A stretch of DNA of 64,000 bases from Corylus avellana. Taxonomy: Eukaryota > Streptophyta > Magnoliopsida > Fagales > Betulaceae. This document shows, in pieces, positions 37,728 through 48,821 of the stretch. A model generated the notes under the pieces. It saw only the letters and a list, made by a program, of their open reading frames with translations. It was not told the DNA's origin and did no database searches. The translations under genes and the position numbers were made by a program. Position 1 is the stretch's first letter; each line of letters begins with the position of its first letter. The stretch covers positions 4,147,021 through 4,211,020 of the forward strand of contig NC_081541.1 in NCBI RefSeq assembly GCF_901000735.1, in the 5' to 3' direction.

Positions 37728-37832
37728 TTTTTTTTTACATGTCTTTACAAGAGAAGAGAAATGAGAAAAGAGAATTCGAACTAATGACTTCCGCTTTATG
37801 AGGCGTGGTTCTTAACCGATTTTATTATCCTT
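37728..37832 (-). repeat. tRNA-derived SINE-like copy
   Basis: In reverse complement: ATCGGTTAAGAACCACGCCT, CATAAAGCGGAAGTCATTAG, TTCGAATTCTC and then a tail ending ACATGTAAAAA. This matches the copies at 51.8 and 57.2 kb. Confidence 0.6.
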
Positions 37833-37904
37833 TAAGGACGCATATGTGTATTTTACAACGCTTGTTGTGTGGTTGTTTTATCCTATGATGTTTGTTCTTT
37901 TGGG

Positions 37905-38465
37905 AAACCCAAATTTGAGTACTCTAATTACTTTTCCAAATGTTTCTCACGATCAGAGAGCACATATATAATCCAACACTCCTCAGACATTATAAAACAA
38001 AAATTATATGCATGTGCCTTCATTAGTTGTTTTGAGTCTCACTAATGTCATGATGAGGTTGAGTCAAACTATACCTTATTTGGACTTAAGAGAGTGTTTA
38101 TGGTTTATACCGTATAGGCCCCTCATGTGCGACTCTGAGCAAATAAATGTTACTATGGTCACACCTAGTTAAAATAACTACAATCGTTCCACCATTCTCC
38201 ATACTCTTCCAACATTTTCATCAACAAAGCAAATGAGAAAACAGAGGTAAAAAAAACATAAATACCATCAAGATCTAAATCTAAGTCAAAACATCGCAGG
38301 AGTAACACAATAATTAGCAAGTCTTTCAAGTTTAAACCCCCCAAAAAAAAAAAAACAGGGGAAAAAACAGAAGACCCAGAACAATCTATTTTTTTTTTTT
38401 TTTCAAGAACACTTTCCAAAAAGAGGCTTATAATGAACAAGTTCACATAAATAACATACCATGAA
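37905..38465. repeat. copied segment of pfkB intron 1
   Basis: Shares at least five ordered blocks with 35000-35290. About 170 bases of unrelated sequence (38015-38185) and a poly-A/T stretch separate the blocks. No kinase exon is included. Confidence 0.8.
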
Positions 38466-39600
38466 GGGTTATTTGACTGTTCAAGAAAACAACCAACACG
38501 AAAGGCAAATCAATATTCAATAGCAAGTTCACATGGCAATTATTGATTGGTTTGATGTGACCCACTATAAAAATATTGGACAAAACTTGAATGACAACTA
38601 AGGAGTCCATTTGATATCAAGTTAAACCAGGAGTGCCAAAAACATACTTAACGCTTAAATTTATTTAAAGTTAGGGTTCTTAGGTTGTAGACTTGTAGCA
38701 ACATAGATATGTCACACGTAACAACTTTTGGAAGGTTGTAAAGACACTAGTGACTAGACTATAGTTTTGTAATGACGTTATGTTTTATACATATAAAGTA
38801 TAATCCAATTATAAGCTTTGCTTTCTATTTTTTTTTTTCTTTTTTTTGTGATAAAGACGAGTTTCCAGTTTCAAAAATAAAAATAAAAGTTTATACTTAA
38901 ATTTGTATAAATTGAAGAAAATACATTGAACTTTCATGGAGTTGTATGCGTATGTCAACGGTTGGAAAGCCTTCGTGCTCGACTCTTTAAAAAAAGAGTA
39001 ATGTTATTTATTAAACTGTTATATGATAGTATAACTGTTATATAAATAGGATGACGTGATAGTAAAAATTAATCTTTTGTTTTCTGTTTTTTTTTTTAAG
39101 TGCTGATCAAATAGCTGACTTTTGCTGTCATGTTATCAACTTGTATGACAGTCATACAATATTCTACTAAATAACATTACTCTTAAAAAAACAAATATGA
39201 AAATGACATTTTTGCCTTCATAAAAATATTTAAAAATATATATATTTGGCCCCTCAAAGTTCTGAAAGGAAAAACATCTTAATCCCCTCCAAAATATCGA
39301 AATTCTGCAGTAGCTTAACCAATAAATACAGGCAATTTTCGATCTTGGTTGGCATAAGTAAGGAGTACATGGCAAAGACTCGAAATTGTGTTTATATTCT
39401 TCTTATGTTCATGATCTTCATCTTAATTACAAGTGCAGGTGAGTAATTTCAAATCCTTTTGTTACAAAATTAATCATTGTGTTATTTAGAGTGTTTATGT
39501 ATGCTATTTAGAAAAATGCTATTTAGTATTTTTTTTTTTTCATCCTTTTTCATGTCATCTTTTGAAAATAAACTATTGGATATGTAGGACCCACGCTTTT

Positions 39601-41203
39601 AGACCATGTTTAGTTTGCAGAATAGACCCATAGAATAGAATGATTATTCCTATGTAATAGTCATTCATTTGTTTGATAAGGGCCTATTCATAAGAATTGT
39701 TATTCTCATAGGAATAACTAATCTCTTACATAGATGAATAATTATTCCTCTAAAAAATTAGAAGAATAGACTTCATTTTTCCTTTTTATTTCAAACTTAC
39801 AAAAAAAATCAAAAAATAAAAACTAGAAAATAAAGTGGGTGGCCGGCCACCCACCCACAAAAGAGGCTGGGGACCCGGAATGCCACATGGTGGTCCACCT
39901 AGGTGCTCCGGGGTAGTGCGACCACCCCTTGCCACCCATTTAATTAATATATAAATATATTAATTAAGTTGAAAAAAAGAAAGAAATAGTGAGGGATTTT
40001 TTAGTAATTTTGATTCAATTCCACTTAAAGCATGTGTAGCCGAAGCTATAAGGATACAACATCACCTAAAACCTCCGCTAACCTATGACCAGTTTTCAGT
40101 TGAAATAACAGATCTGCATAAGACAGACGCAATCCAATGCATAGGTAGTGCAAATTCCTCCTCAACCCAAAAGCTAGGATGAAGTTCACGTCCACAACTC
40201 GAAGGTTTGGACTAAAATTCACATCCACGACCTAAAAGATCTGGACCAAAGTTCAGTTCACATCCAAGCAGATAGGTCGAGTGGCCAAGCCTTATTACAA
40301 AACAGAAGCAAGAAAACCGAAATAAAACGTGGGCGAACCAAAGAGGCAGGGCCTTATTACAAGCAAATAACAGGAATGAAATCCATACAGGGAAAAAACA
40401 TGAACAAAGACAATACAAGGAAAATAAAACAAACGGGAACAGGCACACGCAGCGTGGATGCCGATTGTGCACTCGCCGGAAACTGACACCGGAAGGAAAC
40501 GATGGAAGCTCGACGTGGTGGGGACGCAGAAAAAGCCCAAAACAATGGACGGAGGGTGGCGAAACTGATCGCTAGCTGGCTGGAAAACCATCGCAGCAGG
40601 GGACGTTGAAGCTCATTGCTGGAGGGGCACGAGAAAAGACCCAGCGGCGGACGGTGGGAGGCAGAGCAGGCGGAGGAGATCGGTGGTGAACACAAAACAA
40701 AACTGGGGGGAGTTTTAAAGAAACCCCCAAAATCAGCACCCACACCAAATGGCACACAAGCAAGGCTACAAGAACATCACACAAAAAACACAGCAAAAAA
40801 CACAGAAAAGAAAGGAGCAGAAAACAACCAAAGAGCCCCGCCATGGACAAAAGTGGAACAAAGAGGAAGGGGCGGCAGAGAAAGGGTAGGGAGGAGGCAA
40901 CCAGGCCAAGGACATCAAGTAAACTACTGGCACCCGGTGCAAGGGTAGGCAAGGGGGAGGGAGGCAGCAAACGGCCATCCCTCCTCCCCTCATCATGGGG
41001 GAGGGGCTTACCTGAGGCTGCGGCTCTAGAGAGAGAGTGAGAAAACCCTAAGGCTTGGCTGAAAAAAAAAAAAAAAAATGCATGTGTGTTGTTACCAAAC
41101 TAAGGAATAAGAATAACTATTTTATTCCACTTTTTTGTATTCCTAGTAATAGTTATTTCATTTTCTAATGGAATACTCATTTCGCAAACCAAACAAGGCC
41201 TTA
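39601..41203. mobile_element. TIR element (hAT-like) inside the copy 2 intron, itself invaded
   Basis: The left end AGACCATGTTTAGTTTGC resembles the reverse complement of the right end, AAGGCCTTGTTTGGTTTGC. Subterminal AATAACTATT/AATAGTCATT words are inverted. A GC-rich module with GTGGCCGGCCACCC (39838-39935) resembles the 21.9 kb core. The flanks do not show a clear 8-bp duplication, so the superfamily is tentative. The retroposon-like insertion at 40038-41079 accounts for most of its length. Confidence 0.55.
40038..41079. mobile_element. retroposon-like insertion with poly(A) and TSD
   Basis: Flanked by GCATGTGT on both sides (40030-40037 and 41080-41087). The right end is a run of 17 A (41062-41078). 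It is GC-richer than its surroundings. The minus strand begins with a leader-like sequence (CAGCCAAGCCTTAGGGTTTT, then CTCTCTCTCTAGAG) like the 5' end of a plant LINE, and has several long but motif-free frames. The poly(A) is therefore joined to what looks like an inverted 5' part. No reverse transcriptase is present. Confidence 0.6.
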
Positions 41204-41563
41204 CTATTTTGAAAAATGCCTCATATGTTGCGTAAACAGAAATTTCCTCCAAACCAGTTAAAATAAAATATTCTCAAATCCATTTAAAATAGTATCAGGT
41301 ATTTATAAATATTTAAAAGACACATTAAATTTAAACTTAAGATAATAAATTATCTGAAACTATGCATTATTTTGTTGTGATATATATAGCAACAGAACAT
41401 ATGTTTTGCAAGCGTTTGAGCACAACATGGCATAAAAGGTGTGTATCCATGGCAAATTGTGACAAAAAAATGCATAGAATTGGAGCATGCAGAGTACGGG
41501 GACTGCTTGTGGCCTTCTATTTGGAGCCTCAGTGAAAAATGTTACTGCTTCTTCGAGTGTTGA

Positions 41564-43100
41564 ATACATGCAATTTGAAACATAGGAGAATATAAAACGG
41601 TAATGTTTCCGGAAGTACTATGTTGTATGTTTTCCGATATGTGCGTTTTAGGATGCTTGTGGTCGTTTATCTTGTAATATTGCACGTGCCTTGCATGAGC
41701 CATATGTGACCATTTGTTCACAAAGTGGAGCCCAGGAAAACCCATTAGCAATAGAAGGTGTTCAATGCTTACCAATGTACCAAGTGCTCTTAATGGAGAA
41801 AATGTCAAAAGCATAGAGTTAATATATGGTAAGCTTGTATAAAAGCCAGAGGATTATATGAAAATCTTTTGTGTGTCTTCAAGACTTTCTATATTAGAAT
41901 AAAACTTTACCCTTTACATGCCCAAGCATTTTTTTTAAGTGGTTCAAAGAAGATACTAGCATGGAGGAATTAAACCATCTCATTATGTACACTTGGAGTC
42001 CTTAAAAGTTAACCGTATAAAATGAAGAAAATATATTAAACTTTCATGGAGTTTAATGTGAAAAGAATTGCATTTTAGAATTGAGAAGAAAGAACAAAGA
42101 AGATATGAAAGGAAAATTACAAGTCAATTGTTTATTTCCCAATTAAGACAAACAAAATAAGCACTAAAAAAAAAAATCAATTAGTGACATTTTGAACGTC
42201 ACTAAAATGAATCGTTTTACTGTTCAAATTAACGTCACTATTTTATGAATAATGTTATTATTCACGCGTTGCTATTCACGTGTGAAAGACGACGGTTCAA
42301 GTCGTGTCAACACATGAGTATAAGATTATATAGGTTAACCATAATCTCATTCATGAGTCAAACACTACAAAAAACGGAGTCTTTAGTGACGTGTACACGT
42401 CACTAATGGGTAATCATTAAAACTGAATTTTTTGGAGGGGTTTAAAACTTTCAACCATAACCCTCTAATTTTGTATTGGGTTCGCAAGTTGTATCAAAAA
42501 TTGCCAACCATTATTTCGTGCGTTGGGTTTGGGTCATGTCAATGCATAGCTATAAGACTATATAAGTGAACCATAACTTAACATATTTAATTAAACGGGT
42601 CAGACTCCTCAATCTTAATCCTTTAATTTTGTGTTGGGTTCGTGTCGAGTTTACAAATCGTGTAAACAATTACCCGCCTACTCCCTTTTATCAAATTTGA
42701 CTCAATCGTCTTATAAATTAGTTAGCAATTAAAGTGGGTACGTGTATTTCTCTCTATATAAATGCCATGGGCCGATCTCAAATAATCCTTATACAATTTG
42801 GTCTCGTGATCATAAGGAAGCGCACGTGCCTTGCATGAGCCATATCTGACCATATGTTTACAAAGAAAATTAACTAGCAGGATACAAAACGATTTTTATA
42901 ATTTTTAAAAACCTTTCATCACCAAAAAAAAAGGACAAACTCTTTGGTGTAACTTCAGGAGTTCATATGCATATTTATTGGAACATAATTCAATTATTTA
43001 GGATGCTTGTGGTGGTTTATTGTTTTGAATAAATAGAGCAATCAGATTGGAGATAACTACACTTTCTACAATTGGCAAGTCGATCCCAGAACAATTAGAT
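41564..43100. repeat. decayed tandem-array sequence downstream of copy 2
   Basis: GCACGTGCCTTGCATGAGCC followed by ATATNTGACCAT occurs at 41682-41718 and again at 42824-42860. TTTAGGATGCTTGTGGT recurs at 41646 and 42999. AAACTTTCATGGAGTT at 42034 resembles TGAACTTTCATGGAGTT at 38928. These are shared pieces of the same unit, with no third cysteine domain found. CACTACAAAAAACGG at 42363 with nearby AGTGACGTGT/ACACGTCACT resembles one end of a CACTA-type element; no partner end is seen. Confidence 0.55.
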
Positions 43101-44590
43101 TGGAGTCTAGAACAAAAGGGACGAGTATGATGAGTCGGCTCAATAAATCTTGAGGCATAACACAACAAATTGAATTATTTTACATTCTAGTTTTTCTAAC
43201 ATTTCATTTATAATTGATAATATGACTAATTCATTGATTTTTTTTTTTTTTTTGACATTATCGAAGCAATTGTAACTAGTATTGTTGATAAATTTTTGTA
43301 AGTGATACATGCATTTAGAAAATAATATAGTTTGTTTATATAATTTAGTATGTCAATTGGAGTACTTTCTTCTATTTTTAAAACTTTCTTTTAAATTATT
43401 TAGTTATAAAAATTATCCAAACAATCAAATAATATTTGAGAAAACTTTCAAGATTAGTTTTTTTTTTTTTTTTCTTGAATAAAAAAAACTATCATCGTCT
43501 AATGATTTTAATTTATTGAAACATTACTAGGTCAGACAAATTGGGTTGGAACTTCCTCTAATTCAATTTATAAAAATTGGGTTTCAACTAATAATCGTTT
43601 ATTTTTTTAAATCATAATTGGGGCCTTAGGTAATGTTTGGGAAAAAATTTTATTGTTCCAAAGACAATTTATTGAGTACTCATGCAGTACTCAACATGGC
43701 ACTGCTCACGGAAATAGGTGGGAAGGTGCTTTAGCTGTTTGTCACATTGTGATGTCTCCACGAACCTTCTCATGAAAAATAATGCTTAATTTAAGATAAA
43801 CAGTTCTGTATTTAAGAAAATGGTCCGCCTATTGCAGCTTTTATTACAACTCTCTTTAATAAATTTCTTATAAACTCGTGCAAAAATTCATATTTTATAA
43901 AACACAACTGCTATAACGTAAATTTGTAAGAGATTATGATAGTTTATATTTTAGTAATTGATGTGATAAGTAACAGTTAAATTGTCACACAGTTTGTTAA
44001 CGTAATAAGTACGTAATGACGGACATAATAAATAGTATATGAATTATTACATCATAAACAAAAACAAAAACGATAATACCCTTAACAACTCTCAATGTAA
44101 ATTGTAAAAGTTCTCTTCATTGTCAATCTAATCTCTCCATTACTTTTGCCATGTACATCAATCTGCTTGACCCTTTAATATATTATTTAATAGAACATGC
44201 TACAAAGTATTCTCTGGTCCACCAATATTGTGTTAATACACTATTTTGTCGCCAAGCATATGACCCTATTTGTCACCTAGTCAATGACCAAGACAACATA
44301 ATTACAATTACAAAATCAGATGCAAATTTCTAGTAAATTTTTGTTTGAATAGCTAGTAATTCGGTAAAATTTTTTGGAGAGAGCGTATTTATTTACTACT
44401 CAAACTTATAAATTTCACTTTGTCTCGGTAGATAAGCAAGCTGCCCGAAACATGTTTGAATATGTAATTTTTATAGAGTTTTTTTTCGTATTTATTGTTC
44501 AAATTATTAACAATGTAACTATTAAATTGTTCTTACAAAAAAAAAAAAAAAAAACTATTAAATTGTTATTAACAATTGAGAGGGCCTAAA
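43101..44590. other. AT-rich intergenic region upstream of the V-ATPase gene
   Basis: No gene or complete element recognised. The plus-strand frames near 44151-44589 are AT-driven. Confidence 0.4.
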
Positions 44591-44598
44591 AACAAATG

Positions 44599-44604
44599 CA
44601 CGTG
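44599..44604 (+). promoter_or_regulatory. G-box (CACGTG) upstream of the V-ATPase H gene
   Basis: CACGTG within GCACGTGTC, an ABRE/G-box-like core, lies about 145 bases upstream of the inferred leader splice donor. The function is inferred from the motif alone. Confidence 0.4.
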
Positions 44605-44747
44605 TCGCTCATTCAGTTGTCCAGCACGACAAAATACACAATTGCATGAATAGTACCTGATCGTCCCTCCCCTCATAATCGTTTTGTATCTTTTCCAGAG
44701 CTCGTCGCGAGCCCGGAAAACCACCAGTCGCGCGCACAGACACAGAG

Positions 44748-45125
44748 GTAAGCACTCGATCCCAATCTCTCTCTCTGTGAACAATTTCACGGAATTGATG
44801 GAAATTCAAGAGAGGAAATTACCTTTTGCTAATTCCAATTTCCTGTAAATGTTTAGCGAATCTGAGAGGAATTTAGATCGCATTTCCCATTTTGCTACAT
44901 GTAGAGTTGGCGCTAATTTTTTCCCCCAAATGTGTATTTGATCACTGAATTTTGAATGAATTTTTTAGGATTGATTTGTGATTTGTGATTTGTGATCTGT
45001 GTAATTTTAACTGCCTGTACGGACATTGTTATCCCCCCCCCTTTTTTTTTTGTTAATGTATTAATTTATTGAGTTTAGGTGTTGGAATTGGTGAAATTCT
45101 GGTATAATTCCGAGTAGGGATTCAG
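44748..45125 (+). other. probable 5'UTR intron of the V-ATPase H gene
   Basis: CAGAG|GTAAGC at 44747/44748 is a strong donor in a GC-rich leader. Acceptors are available at GTTTAG (45078) or ATTCAG (45125), just before the ATG. Inferred from motifs only. Confidence 0.55.
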
Positions 45126-45130
45126 TAGCC

Positions 45131-48100
45131 ATGGACCAGGCCGAGCTAAACACGGAACAGGTTGGTGATCTAGCCTACTTTATTTACGTTTGAAGTGGGA
45201 TTTAGTTGTTTGTCAATTGTTTTTTTGTTCAGTAGAAATGTGCACTTGTTCTGGATCGTGAATTAGTTGATTTTTTTTTTTTTGGCAAACTTGGAAATGG
45301 ATTTAGGATTCTTTTCGTTTAATAGTGATTTGTAATTTCTAGTTATGAAAAACGGAAGCGCGAGGTCTTAGTGTTGAACTTTGAACTTTGATTAATACTT
45401 TGGTTTTTTAGTTTTGTACGCTGGTTGATAATTTGATAGTGAAGGGAGGTGGTTTTTGTCCTGAGAAATTTGAGGATGTTAGAAACTGACACAATAGTTT
45501 AATTCTCACATTGTTGTAAGAAATAGACACTGGTTGATTACTTATCAAAAAAAGAAAGGAAAAGGAAATGGACACTTGTTGAACTTGTGGTCTTGCGGCA
45601 ATCGGTAAGCATTTGACATTTGGGTATATTAACCAAAACAGAGAATCGGGGGGGAAAAAGAAAGAGTTTACATGTGAATATATAAAAGAAAGTATAAGGT
45701 ACATGTGCCTGAAACTTGAAGCAAATGAAAGAGAAAAAGTAGCGGTCTGAAATTTTAACCTGCATATCTGTACAAGATGTGTTTATTCTGGATTACGTGA
45801 TGGTATTACTATCAAATGGAATTTATGTATGAAGGGTCGAAATATTATTTCTTTCATGTTGTTTCAAAAGAAAATGTTACCTTTAAACATATTGTATGTG
45901 AATAATAATCAAACTTGAATGAGATCCTATGAAATAAGAAAATGGAAAGTGAAGAATGAGGCAATGGGACATCGATTTACTGCCAACCAAGTCCTTGAAA
46001 AACCATATTCCTCCATGGACATGAGAAATGCAGAGCAGATTTTCTCGATTAGTTTTTTACCCTTGAATTTTTTTTTCTTGTCTTTTGACTGTGGATCATT
46101 TAAACCAGTGGTGTTACACCCATAACTCCTTGCTCCATGTAGAGTTTAAATTTGTTTATCTAATATTAACATTTAGTTATTCTACAAAATTTGATTGGGC
46201 AAGCAGATCTTCTTCAATTAATATATTCATCCATTTTGTAGGTTTTGAAGAGGGACATTCCATGGGAAACGTACATGACGACTAAGCTCATCACAGGAAC
46301 ATGCCTTCAGCTGCTGAGGCGTTATGATAATAGAGCAGAAAGTTATAGAGCACAACTTCTGGATGATGTAATGTTTCATTGCTGTCATGATATTTGAACT
46401 GGGTATTAGTTTTGACTACTTTAATAATATTCAGAACCTTTTGATCTTCTCTTTTTACCTCATGCTCCAAAAAACCTTATATTCCTCATTCCTTACAACC
46501 ATGTTGGCTGGAACGGAATTAGAATTTTACGAGAGGGGGACAAAACTAAAAAAAATAAAGTTTTTTGGGGGTTCATTTCATAAACATACCTAAAATCTAG
46601 AATATATTTTTAAATTTTTGTAACATTTTTCTAAATTTTGGGAGGGCCTGAGACCCCCAAGGCTTGGGGTGGTTCCCCCCCTACATGTTGGTGTGTACTT
46701 ATGATGCTTAACCATAAATTTAGTGGAGAATCTTTCCTGCATTCGAGTGCAAGGATGATTCTTGTTGCTTTTCAATGATAGTAACATGTGGAATCAACTG
46801 TGGCAGGATGGTCCAGCTTATGTTCGGGTATTTGTTAGCATTTTACGTGACATTTTTAAGGAGGAAACTGTAGAATACGTTCTGGCGTTAATTGATGAAA
46901 TGCTTACAGGTAACTGGAAGATTTTTGTCCTTTTAATTATGTATATTTAAAAAAAAAAAAAAAAATTAATCTATTGTTTGTTTTGTTTGACAGCAAACCC
47001 AAAAAGAGCAAGATTGTTCCATGACAAGTCTCTTGCCGGTGAAGATACTTATGAACCCTTCTTAAGTTAAGTATTTAACTAAACATGTGTTGAGAAATAC
47101 TTGATGCACTCATGATTATGGCTTCTGTATGTGTGAATTTTAGAGTTATCTAATTGATATATCTCGTTGGGGAACAGTATATTAGAAAATAAATGAAATT
47201 GGAAGTATAAAAGGAGGGAACATGAGGAAGTGTGGTTGAACACCCATTTCCTTAGATGATTTGGAAAAATTCTGCTTCTTGCTTCTGAAGCTGTTGTCCT
47301 TAGTTGCTTCAAGTTACTGTTTCCTATTTTTGTCTACTGTTTATTATCTCCATATGTTTATTAAAATTTGGCTCAACTTGACCTAGGTCATGGTCTGGAG
47401 TACCTTCTCCTACCTTTTTGTGGTTGCTCCATCCCCGTCTTTATTGATTGCCCTCTCTTCTCGTACTGCTACCATTCCTGTTGAAACCTCAAATTAGAAA
47501 ATGCAAATGGACACTCTTGGTATAATTCCATGTCAAACTTGAAGGAAAATGGGCACTTAGATGGTTGATGTCTCTTCTCTTATTCATATAACTCCCTGAT
47601 CAGATAACCATATCCATGTTGCATTCCGATATTCTATTTATTCTGACCTGCCATATGGTTGACCAATGATCATGACATGTATGGCACAGCCGGGGGAAAC
47701 TTATATTCATCTATTTTTTAGAATTGTCATGTATAACTTCTTTTGCTTCAAGTTGCCTTCTATGATTTGGCTGTTTCTTCTTAAAAAATATTGGTAAAAC
47801 TAATTATGCTCTTAATTGAATGGTAGGACGATCTCATGTTTTATTACGAATAAAATTGTATGTTACCAGGAGAAAAAGTGGCATCTACCTATTACTGGGA
47901 GGATGCTTTTATTGTCATCTTTCTTTATACTGCTCAATCAGTTTATGATTTGTTTTCTTGTGTTCTTCAAAATGATGAAAACTAAAAGATTTAATGTTTG
48001 GTCCATTTTCAGATTGCTTTGGAAGGGTAATTGGTTCATACAAGAGAAGAGCTGTAAGATACTTGCTTTAATAGTAAGGTACTTCAAATTTAATCCATCT

Positions 48101-48790
48101 AACAAAGTTAAGGGCAAAGTTTCTGAAATTAACTATGTGGTTCTTGTATAACATACTCTTTTTTGGTGACTGGTTCTTTTTGTTCTTTGGTGATTATAGT
48201 GCCAGGCCAAAAACCCAGGATGGCGTAATGAGTAATGGGGAAGCCTCAAACTCGAAGAAAAAAATCACTACTATTGATGATGTGCTGAAAGGATTGGTAG
48301 AATGGCTTTGTGCACAGGTATGCATACATCTGGGGATTGGTAAAGTGGGATTATCCCACAAAAAAAGCAGTATAAATATGTATGCATAATTTTGTTTTCA
48401 TGTGATGTATTCTCCTCTTAACGATCCTGTACTTCATTCAATTATGGTTTTAATGTCGGTTTAAGTTGAGGATACAGTCATAACCTGGTCCTGATGCCTG
48501 ATGTCATATGCAGTTGAAGAAGCCTTCCCATCCTACTCGCGCTGTCCCTACTGCCATCAATTGCCTTGCTACGTTACTAAAGGAACCCGTGGTCAGATCC
48601 TCCTTTGTTCTGGCAGACGGGGTGAAGTTGCTCGTTCCATTAATATCTCCAGCATTGACCCAGCAGTCGGTTCAGGTAACTTTGGTCATATTCTGGATGG
48701 CTTAGCAACTATCAATTGGTTTTCAACTAAACTGGTGCATCCTAGTCAAAATTGCCATGCAAGCTTGGAGTTTGGGGACTGTAAATTGAG

Positions 48791-48821
<31 letters not shown>

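Larger units (their letters stand above)
39369..41563 (+). pseudogene. defensin-like peptide copy 2, frameshifted, intron expanded by transposons
   Basis: Exon 1 (39369-39438) encodes a signal peptide (MAKTRNCVYILLMFMIFILI...) ending in phase 1 at G|GTGAGT. Exon 2 starts at 41390 after ATATAG. As written the joined frame is 71 codons, to a TGA at 41533-41535, with three domain cysteines in family spacing followed by an unrelated tail. A seven-A run (41464-41470) is the break. In the adjacent frame the rest of the domain continues to a TGA at 41561-41563 with the fourth to eighth cysteines, including C-x-C and C-x3-C at the end. All eight cysteines therefore exist in spacing normal for a CS-alpha/beta defensin-like protein, but in two frames. 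The intron is about 1.95 kb, against 166 bp in copy 1, owing to nested insertions. It is either a young pseudogene or an intact gene with a homopolymer error. Confidence 0.82.

Noticed and set aside
40295..40996. Several long minus-strand frames rich in Pro, Cys and Phe
   Set aside because: GC-rich retroposon-like sequence produces overlapping frames in all phases; none shows a domain.
42160..42420. CACTA transposon
   Set aside because: Only one CACTACAAAAAA-like end and short inverted words are seen; no second terminus or 3-bp duplication, so it is only mentioned.
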